From the NCBI GenBank assembly GCA_019058515.1, contig JAHPYY010000177.1:1-23839 (forward strand): 23,839 nucleotides of DNA. Direction: 5' to 3'. The DNA is from Promethearchaeota archaeon (GTDB lineage Archaea > Asgardarchaeota > Lokiarchaeia > Sigynarchaeales > SOKP01). Positions 17,271 to 23,839 of the stretch are shown here, piece after piece. The notes below the pieces were generated by a model. It did no database searches. It was not told the DNA's origin and saw only the letters and a program-made list of their open reading frames with translations. Position numbers and translations under genes: made by a program. Positions within the stretch are counted from its first letter, which is position 1, and the number at the start of each line of letters is the position of its first letter.

Positions 17271-17280
17271 TATAAAAATA
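17271..17280 (-). promoter_or_regulatory. TATA-like element for ileS
   Basis: On the minus strand ATTTTTATAA lies about 31-40 bases before the TTG start of ileS. Transcription would start roughly 25 bases downstream, leaving a short leader that still includes the AGGTG Shine-Dalgarno sequence. Confidence 0.35.
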
Positions 17281-17415
17281 GACGAAAATTAAAAAATTTT
17301 ATGGTTTCCTTGGGTTATATGTTAAACAATTTTCATTCTTAATCAGACAGCTTATTAAAATATTGCTTAACGATGCTATAAGCTCACATTTAAGATTTAT
17401 CTTAAAAAAATAGCA

Positions 17416-18207
17416 TTAATTTGTTCCAATATATTTCTTAAAACAAGAACAGCAAGGGATACCAATTTTTAAAATAGATTTATGATCTTGAAGGGGATCT
17501 CCACAATTTTCCGTAAACCATAAAAGCTTCTTCTTTATTTTCACGCTAATAGGATTAGCATCATAGAAGAAGCGCCTTAAGTAAGAAATATGGTTAACAT
17601 TATTACAAATGGGACAAGTACGGAAATACCTAAGAAATTTAAAAAATATTTCTTTTTCTTTAAAGATCTCTGTATTGTTAAGATTATCTACGTCGATTTC
17701 ACTTCTATTAGCGAGAACATCTCGGGTAAATTCCACTAACACAGCATCTAATTGGTTAGGTATAATAAAATATCTAATAATTTCTCTTACTTCAACAAAT
17801 CTATCTAATAACTGCAAATTAAACCCAAGTAAATCTTCTGGTAAATAACAAACGAGGTAAACAGGAATTCTACTGGAATAGGTTCTTACTTCAGATAGAT
17901 ATTCGTCGAGGTTATCATTTTCTCCAAGTGATTTTAAATTACAAAATAGTAGACAACCAGCAGCCCCTCTGTAGAATGTATATCTAATAAAAGCAAAGCG
18001 TTCTTGCGTTCCGATATCCCACAAGCTTAAACTTGCGGTATCACCGCAGTCATTAAAGTAGCATTCAGCACTTAATATATCTACTCCAACTGTTAACTTG
18101 TAATTACTTTGGAAGCGATAGACAAAATCTCGACTGTGTTTAAAGAAAAATTCCTTGCTTTCTTTTTCTCCCAATGCAAGCACTTTTAACTTAAACGCGG
18201 TTGACAT
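17416..18207 (-). CDS. Rab-like pseudo-GTPase with C-terminal four-cysteine module
   Basis: A protein of 263 residues whose first 170 follow a Ras/Rab fold: a first strand KLKVLALG, switch I YKLTVGVDI at 36-44 (Rab proteins have YKATIGVDF), WDIGTQERF at 63-71 (Rab WDTAGQERF) and YRGAAGCLLF at 79-88. The nucleotide-binding residues are gone: the P-loop reads GEKESKEF at 13-20, with GKS/T replaced by KEF, and NKxD is replaced by YLPED at 121-125. It probably cannot bind GTP normally. The C-terminal part has CPIC at 198-201 with NVNH, and CCSC at 252-255, likely a zinc-binding module. ATG at 18207. The likely role is a scaffold or decoy for GTPase regulators. It lies alone between ileS and an MFS gene. 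Confidence 0.75.
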   Translation of the reverse strand: MSTAFKLKVLALGEKESKEFFFKHSRDFVYRFQSNYKLTVGVDILSAECYFNDCGDTASLSLWDIGTQERFAFIRYTFYRGAAGCLLFCNLKSLGENDNLDEYLSEVRTYSSRIPVYLVCYLPEDLLGFNLQLLDRFVEVREIIRYFIIPNQLDAVLVEFTRDVLANRSEIDVDNLNNTEIFKEKEIFFKFLRYFRTCPICNNVNHISYLRRFFYDANPISVKIKKKLLWFTENCGDPLQDHKSILKIGIPCCSCFKKYIGTN

Positions 18208-18257
18208 TTTGCGAAAAAAAAGATTATTTTTACCCCATAAATTAGGAGAAAAGTCGA

Positions 18258-18267
18258 ATATATAAAT
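18258..18267 (-). promoter_or_regulatory. TATA-like element for the pseudo-GTPase gene
   Basis: ATTTATATAT on the minus strand, about 51-60 bases before the ATG at 18207, is a good archaeal TATA match. An imperfect palindrome (18278-18301) lies directly upstream. Confidence 0.4.
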
Positions 18268-18277
18268 CTTAAGTAGG

Positions 18278-18301
18278 TTAATCGCTAAATTAAGCGTTTA
18301 A
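18278..18301. repeat. Imperfect palindrome between the MFS and pseudo-GTPase genes
   Basis: The pattern is TTAA-n-CGCT-n6-AGCG-n-TTAA, with 8 paired bases per side and a mostly symmetrical centre. It lies 30 bases beyond the MFS stop and just upstream of the TATA-like element of the pseudo-GTPase gene. It could be an operator or an RNA hairpin. Confidence 0.35.
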
Positions 18302-18330
18302 TTTTCATAATTTCTATGATAAATACGAAA

Positions 18331-20586
18331 TTAAAAAACTCGAAATTCAGTTTCTCGCCACGAATCGTATTGTGTGAATATGTTGGACACTGCTTCAAGT
18401 GTTTCTATGATAGCTCCTCTTGTTTGCTCGTCTTGCCCAAAAGTATCCACTAAAACGCTGCGTAAATCAACTTGATATTCAAATGTTAATTCTGAAATCT
18501 TGAGCAGATCGTGTCTAGTAATTCCTTTTTCTTCCAATCTATCAAAAATAGCTTCCAACTCGTCTTTTAACTTTACGGTAGCGTTTAAAGCGTTGACACA
18601 TTTTTCTAACAAGACGCTTTCTTTTTCATTTGTGATAATATCTTCCTCTGAAGGTCCTTTCTTATCGTTGAAATGTTCTACCCTTTCTTGAAGTAAATGT
18701 TTTACACGATGGTATATTCTGATTGCCTCGTACACTTTAGATAAGCACTTCAACAAATCGTAATTTCTCATTAATCTTGCTTCCACGATTTTTAGGTGAG
18801 CTACCTCGTAATAGGTTTGAATGGTACCAAAAGTCGATTTCTCCCATTTTCCAATTCGTTGTCGGATCTGATTTAAACGGTGTAGTTCCTTTTCCATCGA
18901 AGGACCAGGTTCGCCCCTCCTTATGTGTCGATAAATTTCACTCGTTTGCATGCGGATCTGACGAAGTCGTTCACTCCAAATGCTTGCTTTTTCTTGAATA
19001 TTGGTCATACTCCTTACTCTTCCTTGATTTTCAACGAACTTGAATATTTTTTGAGCGTTTTTCACCAGTTTTCTGAACTTTTCTTTATTGGTAATTATGT
19101 AGAACTTTGAATCTTGTACGAATTGAATCGCTCTGTCCATCTGAATTTCTAATTCGAATATGTAATCTATGAGCCTGCTTTGTTGTCGCTCCGACAAAAT
19201 TTTAGATTTAGCTCTCATATCCGTTATAACAGTTTTACTTGCGAAGAACCACAAAATCCCCGCAGGTAACCAAAAAATCATGGAGAAAACGATCATATTA
19301 AAGATGCTTCCTAAAAAAGAGATTAGTATAAATGTAATCAAAATCGTTAAACCCTTTCCCACTTGTTCGGACAACTTAAACATTGAGGCAGCTGTACCTT
19401 TGTGTTCTGGGAGGTTGACATCTATCATTACTGCGCTTTTATTCGCCACAGGGCCAGCGCTTAGGACTGAGGCGATTAAAGCAAACACGAACATGTAAAT
19501 ATAAGAAGGATAATTTTGAAATATGGCTATAATTGTTAATCCTATATATTTTCCAATTTCCAAGGTCTCAATTGGATTGGGGTAAACCAAGCCTAATTTG
19601 TTAATATCTATTGGTTGGATAAAAAATAGCATAATTAATCCAGCGGGTATAGATGTAAACATACAGACCGTAGCTAATATTGTCCTATTTCTCTCATTCT
19701 TTCTAAATAAGAAATCACCAAGGTTAGAAAGGATTACATTACCCAGAATATATCCTACGCCAACCATACCTGCAAATATCGTAGCAGTTTGAAGTCGTAA
19801 TTCCGTTGGAATTTCATTGAAATAATGCAAGGTTAGCATTGATGTTAAGAAGTATACCAAAATCGTACCCGGAATAATCGCGAAAAATCCTTGAATAATG
19901 AGATAACGGTTAGTCTTTTTATTTAAAATTCCTGTTATGTCTTTTGTCGAGATTTTATAGCTATACTCCAAATTCAATTCGGATAAATCAACCAATTCCT
20001 TTTCTCTTGCTCCACGCTGGGGAATCTTAATAAAAAATAATAAAAAGATAACTACAATGCTAATGCCTGAAAGCAATAAAAACGGGAATCTCCATGTAAG
20101 AATAGGCCCTAAAAACGAAGACAGTCCTTGACCTATACCATTTGACACAGAACTTAAAATAGCTATCGCTCCAAACCAGCCCGAACGCTCATCTGGAGGA
20201 ATAACATCGGACAAAATGGAATAACCAACTGGTAACACACATCCGAGTCCCGCTCCGCTTAACGCCCTTGATATTATAAGCATAGAGAAGGAATAGCTAA
20301 AAGCAGTTACGAGCATTCCAAGTGTCCAAGAAAAAGCTCCTGCTAAAATTACCCTCGTACGATTTAGCCGGTCAGAGAAATAACCCCAAATTAACGCGAA
20401 TCCCGCGCTAATCAAAATAAAGAATGAATCGGGAATTCCGATCACAGCTTCTATTAGATTAAATTCTTCCTTAATCGTAGCGTAGCTCGGAATCAACATG
20501 TTTGCACAAGCTAAAGATACAAATAAAAGAATATTTACCAGTATTATCGGTGGTATATCCTTTTTCGCAATATTTGTGACTCGAAT
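18331..20586 (-). CDS. MFS transporter with long helical cytosolic C-terminal domain
   Basis: A major facilitator superfamily protein. It has the loop 2-3 signature GYFSDRLNRTRV and the ISRALSGAGLGCVLPVGYSI and PPDERSGWFG segments typical of sugar-phosphate or drug MFS proteins; the substrate is unknown. The membrane part is followed by about 295 cytosolic residues of charged helices, likely coiled-coil, with no recognised domain. The first ATG (20499) falls inside helix 1. The frame stays open upstream and encodes KKDIPPIILVNILLFVSLAC, a proper first helix. No ATG, GTG or TTG exists before the stop at 20617-20619. An ATT at 20584-20586, preceded by AGGGAG 6 bases away, is the best start and gives about 751 residues. 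A shorter 722-residue form from 20499 is the alternative. Confidence 0.8.
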   Translation of the reverse strand: MRVTNIAKKDIPPIILVNILLFVSLACANMLIPSYATIKEEFNLIEAVIGIPDSFFILISAGFALIWGYFSDRLNRTRVILAGAFSWTLGMLVTAFSYSFSMLIISRALSGAGLGCVLPVGYSILSDVIPPDERSGWFGAIAILSSVSNGIGQGLSSFLGPILTWRFPFLLLSGISIVVIFLLFFIKIPQRGAREKELVDLSELNLEYSYKISTKDITGILNKKTNRYLIIQGFFAIIPGTILVYFLTSMLTLHYFNEIPTELRLQTATIFAGMVGVGYILGNVILSNLGDFLFRKNERNRTILATVCMFTSIPAGLIMLFFIQPIDINKLGLVYPNPIETLEIGKYIGLTIIAIFQNYPSYIYMFVFALIASVLSAGPVANKSAVMIDVNLPEHKGTAASMFKLSEQVGKGLTILITFILISFLGSIFNMIVFSMIFWLPAGILWFFASKTVITDMRAKSKILSERQQSRLIDYIFELEIQMDRAIQFVQDSKFYIITNKEKFRKLVKNAQKIFKFVENQGRVRSMTNIQEKASIWSERLRQIRMQTSEIYRHIRRGEPGPSMEKELHRLNQIRQRIGKWEKSTFGTIQTYYEVAHLKIVEARLMRNYDLLKCLSKVYEAIRIYHRVKHLLQERVEHFNDKKGPSEEDIITNEKESVLLEKCVNALNATVKLKDELEAIFDRLEEKGITRHDLLKISELTFEYQVDLRSVLVDTFGQDEQTRGAIIETLEAVSNIFTQYDSWRETEFRVF

Positions 20587-20641
20587 AAGGAGCTCCCTTT
20601 TAACAGATCGTTCAATTTAAGATACATAAATGTAGTGTAAG

Positions 20642-20679
20642 AACCTTAAAAAAACTTTCAAAGATGTAAAATTAAGGTT
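20642..20679 (-). terminator. Inverted repeat with T7 tract between the creatininase and MFS genes
   Basis: AACCTTAA at 20642-20649 and TTAAGGTT at 20672-20679 are perfect 8-base arms. On the minus strand a T7 run (20648-20654) overlaps the downstream arm, a terminator-like layout 8 bases after the creatininase stop. It could equally be an operator for the MFS gene. Confidence 0.4.
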
Positions 20680-20686
20680 TTTATAT

Positions 20687-21637
20687 TTACCAATACTTAT
20701 TTATCATGTCAATCTTCTCTTTAACGCTATATTCTTGGATCACCAATCCAAGTTCTGGGCTTATAACCAGTTTTCCATTGTTTAAATCTCTTAGACCTTT
20801 AAGACAATTCCACAAATTCATTTTATCGTTATCTTCGGTTCCTAAAGCCTCTGTATACTTACCTCCATCTAGAAGATAACCTCCAAGCCCTCCCAATGGA
20901 GGCCATTTTTTTAAAGCAGCTTCAAAATCTTTCTCAAGTAGTTGATTCATTATCGCTACTTTATTCATATCGCACATCCCCATAGCCGCTGCTAGACTAT
21001 GTTCCATGTGAGACGCATGTCCTACGCTAAAGACTATTTTGGAGTAGAGATCAACCAATTCCTGCGGTGTTTCACACCCTAACCATTTCTTTTTTTCTGT
21101 GATCATTTTGCTGGCGGTGTCTTCCAATGCTTTCAAAATCTCGGGAACCTTTCTTTTTTTTGACACGAATGCCGAGGTAGCTATAAATTTAGTCAATCCT
21201 AACTCTTTTTGTATTTCTTGTTGTAATTTACGCTTCACTAAATCATCGTTACCCCCATGACCGTTTAACACAATTACCTTAGAGATGCTGTCTCCTCTTT
21301 CTCTAATTAAGTCTAAATGAAATTTAATAAATTGGATAGTTTTTTCAAGAAATTCGTTCCACGGGATATACAACGGAGACCAATCCTTTGCGATATCTCC
21401 CGCTCTATCAGTAGTATACGGGATGTGTGCCACATATCTTTGTCCAGTAGCAAACTCAAGTTGATACGCGATATTTTTAGAATGAAAATCGTCTATAGCT
21501 CTTGGCAAAGCTAAGCCATGCCCCTCATTTGGATTTCCCATTGAAAAAATTAACCATTTAGACTCTTTCTCCTCAAAAGGACCCCATTCACTCATTTTTC
21601 CTTCTAATATATGTCTAGTCAATTTAAGCAGATCCAA
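20687..21637 (-). CDS. Creatininase-family metal-dependent amidohydrolase
   Basis: A protein of 316 residues with the metal-binding set of the creatininase family: Glu38 and His40 in NEGHG, Asp49 after LPRAI, His127 in LNGHGGN, and Glu212 in GHASHMEHS (the family's HAGxxETS). All ligand positions are filled, so it should be an active Zn/Mn hydrolase cleaving an amide or formamide. Archaeal members include the deformylase ArfB of riboflavin/F420 synthesis, but the loops differ enough that I do not assign it. The start is TTG at 21637. An in-frame ATG at residue 15 (21595) has GAAGG upstream and is a strong rival, giving 302 residues. It is cytosolic and flanked by T tracts, so probably its own transcript. 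Confidence 0.85.
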   Translation of the reverse strand: MDLLKLTRHILEGKMSEWGPFEEKESKWLIFSMGNPNEGHGLALPRAIDDFHSKNIAYQLEFATGQRYVAHIPYTTDRAGDIAKDWSPLYIPWNEFLEKTIQFIKFHLDLIRERGDSISKVIVLNGHGGNDDLVKRKLQQEIQKELGLTKFIATSAFVSKKRKVPEILKALEDTASKMITEKKKWLGCETPQELVDLYSKIVFSVGHASHMEHSLAAAMGMCDMNKVAIMNQLLEKDFEAALKKWPPLGGLGGYLLDGGKYTEALGTEDNDKMNLWNCLKGLRDLNNGKLVISPELGLVIQEYSVKEKIDMINKYW

Positions 21638-21754
21638 TATTGATTATGATTGCTAAAAATAATCTGTATAACAAAATTTAGATAATAAAATTTAATTTAA
21701 TAAAAATTTATTTAATCTATTTCTGTCTAATATCCAAGATTTCTCAACAGAGAG

Positions 21755-21782
21755 GAAAAATAAAAAGAAAATCTAAAAAAAA
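21755..21782 (-). terminator. T-tract terminator after the PadR gene
   Basis: Past the PadR stop the minus strand has T8 (21775-21782) followed by TCTTTTTATTTTT-like tracts to 21755. Multiple oligo-T runs are typical archaeal intrinsic terminators and close the 2TM/PadR operon. Confidence 0.55.
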
Positions 21783-21803
21783 TTTAAAGATTTTTAACGA
21801 ATT

Positions 21804-22433
21804 TTAAGTTTCTCCAGATTCGGGGTAAAGACCTTTTCCGCAATATGGACAATATAACGCTGTACCCCGGGCAACTTCGGAGCCGCATTCTGGACACCGA
21901 GACTTGAACTCGACTTTAGTAGATATATTATTCATAACATTCTCTAATGTTTCTTTCACTAAATTTTGGACTTCAATGATTCGCTCTTTCCGTTCTTCTT
22001 CTGGGAAAGAATGAATGTATATAGTGGTTAATTCTAACAGGAAATTCTCCGTAAACCGCAATTGCTCAAAAAAGTTTTTATTAACCTTAATTTTTAACAA
22101 CTCCTCACCTGCTTTTGTTAAATAGTAAACTTTACGTAGAGGTCCAATTGGACTTTTTACGTTTCTTATGCCTAAAAAACCATTTTTCTTCAATTTAGAT
22201 AATATTGGATACACTGTACCAGAGGTCGCTTCCCAGGTTCCCGCAAAGGTTCTGTTTAGAGTTTCAATGAGGTCGTACCCAGAAATGGCTTTTTGGTTAA
22301 AAACGCTCTCTAAAATTGTAAATTCTAAGGGAGTCAACTTCTTCTTCTTTATCCCTTCAAATAAATTCTCCTTTATTTTTGACCGTAACTCTTCGATATC
22401 ATCAGTCATATCTAAGAACTTGGACAGCCACAT
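21804..22433 (-). CDS. PadR-family transcriptional regulator with C-terminal zinc ribbon
   Basis: A protein of 209 residues. About 30-110 form a PadR winged helix, with the family's LTPLEFTILESV, ISGYDLIETL, TSGTVYPILSKLKKNGFL and RKVYYLTKAGEELL segments; this is the DNA-binding and wing region. A helical stretch (about 115-175) should provide the dimerisation helix, and a zinc ribbon follows with CPEC at 180-183 and CPYC at 195-198. PadR proteins usually repress their own operon or a neighbouring membrane protein gene. Here the gene starts 2 bases after the stop of the 2TM membrane protein, a standard pairing. GTAGAG overlapping the upstream stop serves as the ribosome binding site. Confidence 0.92.
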   Translation of the reverse strand: MWLSKFLDMTDDIEELRSKIKENLFEGIKKKKLTPLEFTILESVFNQKAISGYDLIETLNRTFAGTWEATSGTVYPILSKLKKNGFLGIRNVKSPIGPLRKVYYLTKAGEELLKIKVNKNFFEQLRFTENFLLELTTIYIHSFPEEERKERIIEVQNLVKETLENVMNNISTKVEFKSRCPECGSEVARGTALYCPYCGKGLYPESGET

Positions 22434-22435
22434 CT

Positions 22436-22990
22436 CTACATCATCTCTCCATGTCGTTTAGCTCTGTCAATTTTTTCTTTCATCTTTCTTAATTCCTTTT
22501 CGACAGCTTTTTCTCGACGAGTCTTACCAATTCCTTCTTCTGTGAGCTTCCCTGAAAAGAACATCACATATACCAGCGCGTGTAAAAGCCAAGCCACACC
22601 CCATGGAACCGCGGCGAAATAAAACCATCTTGGAGTATTTATACTGAATCTATAAAATAACCCTATGTCGATGACGATAAGTAGTAAGTTGACCATGATA
22701 TACGCCACCAAATGAAAGATTACACCCCTTTTAGCAATTGGATATACCCCTCTTGCGTACAAACTGTAAGCGGTCGCATGCATCGCGAGACCAGTGCCCC
22801 AACCAAGCATTGGGAACATAAACCAGTATATCCTACCTGAAAATGTAAGCAAGTTTATAATAACTAGCATTAGGTTAATCAAAATGTAGATTACCGCGTG
22901 AACTCGCACTGATAGACGAAACTTAATTTTTTGTTCTGCTATCTTACGAAGGCTCTCATCCGAGAATTCTATTCCAATATCTCCACTCAT
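22436..22990 (-). CDS. Double 2TM-domain membrane protein
   Basis: A protein of 184 residues with two copies of the 2TM (PF13239-like) helix-hairpin domain. Copy one runs about 27-80 (His31, Tyr35, Asn39, then WFMFPMLGWGTGL and His71). Copy two runs about 86-147 (His93, Tyr97, Asn101, then WFYFAAVPWGVAWL and His137). The C-terminus is a charged helix (about 150-184). Such domains often accompany PadR or histidine-kinase modules and are thought to sense or relay membrane signals; the precise role is unknown. It is the first gene of the operon with PadR. AGAGGT stands 9 bases before the ATG at 22990, and a perfect inverted repeat lies 53 bases upstream. Confidence 0.82.
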   Translation of the reverse strand: MSGDIGIEFSDESLRKIAEQKIKFRLSVRVHAVIYILINLMLVIINLLTFSGRIYWFMFPMLGWGTGLAMHATAYSLYARGVYPIAKRGVIFHLVAYIMVNLLLIVIDIGLFYRFSINTPRWFYFAAVPWGVAWLLHALVYVMFFSGKLTEEGIGKTRREKAVEKELRKMKEKIDRAKRHGEMM

Positions 22991-23042
22991 AATTCATACC
23001 TCTTGATTTACTTTATCGTATTGTTATATTATTTTAGAACTG

Positions 23043-23060
23043 ACAACAATAAGTTGTTGT
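23043..23060. promoter_or_regulatory. Perfect inverted repeat upstream of the 2TM/PadR operon, candidate operator
   Basis: ACAACAA at 23043-23049 and TTGTTGT at 23054-23060 form perfect 7-base arms around TAAG. It lies 53-70 bases before the ATG of the 2TM gene. PadR proteins bind inverted repeats in their own promoters, so this is the natural autoregulation site. The rest of the 241-base gap (22991-23231) shows nothing else convincing. Confidence 0.45.
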
Positions 23061-23231
23061 TTCTATATAGTTAATTAAAGTTAGATCTAGATCCTATTTA
23101 AATGTTATATAGTCTAATTTTTTATTTCAAGATTTGTAATTACTTAAAAACCTTAAAATGTACTGAAATTGCCAAAATGATAAGTGGAGTTAGCCAATAA
23201 AAAATATAAAATTAGTTGACAAAAGGGTATC

Positions 23232-23839
23232 TCAAGTTCGAAGTATTGTCCCTGTGCTTGGATTGTATTTAAATTTTCCAGATTTGAATAAATCAGGAAA
23301 ATTTTTTATAAGATTATTACCGAAATCTACACATTTCAGCAATGGCAATTCATTTATGGATATTGGCATTGTAGAAATTGAATTGTATCTAAAATCCATC
23401 TCTTTTATTGAAGTTATTTCTTTAATAGAGTCAGGAATAACAGTTAAGGAATTACAATAGATATCAAGGTATTCTAATGATTTTAAGCGTAATATTGGAG
23501 TGTGAACCTCCGCAAACGAATTAAAGCTAAGGTTCAGGTTTTTTAGTGAACCCAAGTTTGAAATTTCGTCTGGAACCGCTTTAATTTGATTGTGTTGTAA
23601 ACTAAGCGTTTCAAGATGAGTTAATTTTAGTATGGGCTTGGGAATTTTCAACAAATTCCATCCATTTAGTTTTATATTTTTAACTCCTCTAAGATCGTCG
23701 CGAGTATTTATCTCCTGAAATTTTTTTAATCCTGTCACTACTTCGGAAAGGTCTAAATTGCTAAATTCCTCAAGTCTAACTGGATGTAACTTTACTCCCG
23801 GTTTATGCATGCGAATTTTCTCTTGAAAATCTTTAATAC
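23232..23839 (-). CDS. Leucine-rich repeat protein, N-terminus beyond the window
   Basis: The last 200 or so residues of a protein with about five leucine-rich repeats of 23 residues, of the type 'LxxLxxLxLxxNxLxxIPxxI': for example LTHLETLSLQHNQIKAVPDE, LGSLKNLNLSFNSFAEV, LKSLEYLDIYCNSLTVIPDS, and two weaker copies. It ends in a short cap (KSGKFKYNPSTGTILRT). An ATG at 23808-23810 could start a 192-residue protein, but the frame stays open upstream to the window edge with plausible residues (IKDFQEKIR), so the true start may be outside. LRR solenoids bind proteins; partner and location are unknown. There are no membrane helices in the visible part. Confidence 0.8.
   Translation of the reverse strand, partial: IKDFQEKIRMHKPGVKLHPVRLEEFSNLDLSEVVTGLKKFQEINTRDDLRGVKNIKLNGWNLLKIPKPILKLTHLETLSLQHNQIKAVPDEISNLGSLKNLNLSFNSFAEVHTPILRLKSLEYLDIYCNSLTVIPDSIKEITSIKEMDFRYNSISTMPISINELPLLKCVDFGNNLIKNFPDLFKSGKFKYNPSTGTILRT

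Noticed and set aside
17241..17415. A tRNA or leader RNA upstream of ileS
   Set aside because: The 175-base gap is AT-rich with no cloverleaf or T-loop sequence; only a TATA-like element and a Shine-Dalgarno could be supported.
20687..21637. Naming the creatininase homologue arfB or mftE
   Set aside because: The metal ligands are shared by the whole family, and no neighbour belongs to riboflavin/F420 or mycofactocin synthesis.

Overview
The window looks like a chromosome segment of an Asgard archaeon, most likely Lokiarchaeia-like (Promethearchaeota). The DNA is AT-rich, and it combines archaeal families (a DUF2070 membrane protein, a PAC2-family protein, PadR regulators with zinc ribbons, T-tract terminators, TATA-like promoters, frequent TTG/GTG starts) with eukaryote-like parts: an Arf-type small GTPase, a longin-like domain, a Rab-like pseudo-GTPase and a leucine-rich-repeat protein. 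The assignment is inferred from gene content; no rRNA or other phylogenetic marker apart from IleRS is present. No tRNA, rRNA, CRISPR array, transposase or integrase was seen, and no gene-free stretch exceeds 300 bases.

Layout: (1) 1-3293, plus strand: the tail of a NOL1/NOP2/Sun (RsmB-like) RNA methyltransferase, an orphan 274-residue protein, and two tandem paralogous ten-helix DMT/NIPA-like membrane proteins. (2) 3329-8281, minus strand: a membrane-anchored DUF2334/NodB-like deacetylase, an overlapping Arf-GTPase and longin-winged-helix gene pair, a small membrane protein, a decayed zinc-ribbon gene remnant (plus strand) and a DUF2070 protein. (3) 8418-14023, plus strand: a multipass membrane protein with a zinc ribbon, coupled to a PAC2 protein; a dienoyl-CoA-reductase-like flavoprotein; a nucleotidyltransferase-like protein; and a helical orphan. 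(4) 14109-23839, minus strand: isoleucyl-tRNA synthetase, a Rab-like pseudo-GTPase with a C-terminal four-cysteine module, an MFS transporter with a large helical cytosolic tail, a creatininase-family amidohydrolase, a PadR regulator with a double-2TM membrane protein, and an LRR protein running off the right edge.

The most interesting unit is the operon at 5592-4491: a complete Arf-like GTPase whose gene overlaps, by 11 bases, one for a longin-like domain fused to a winged helix. In eukaryotes Arf-like GTPases pair with longin domains (for example SR-beta with the SRX domain of SR-alpha). The fused DNA-binding-type domain suggests a GTPase-controlled transcriptional or membrane-to-DNA switch. 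The second is the pseudo-GTPase at 18207-17416, which keeps Rab-like switch motifs but has lost the P-loop lysine and the NKxD motif and carries a paired-cysteine C-terminus. Other points are an MFS gene whose first membrane helix lies upstream of its first ATG, and several inverted or direct repeats placed like operators.
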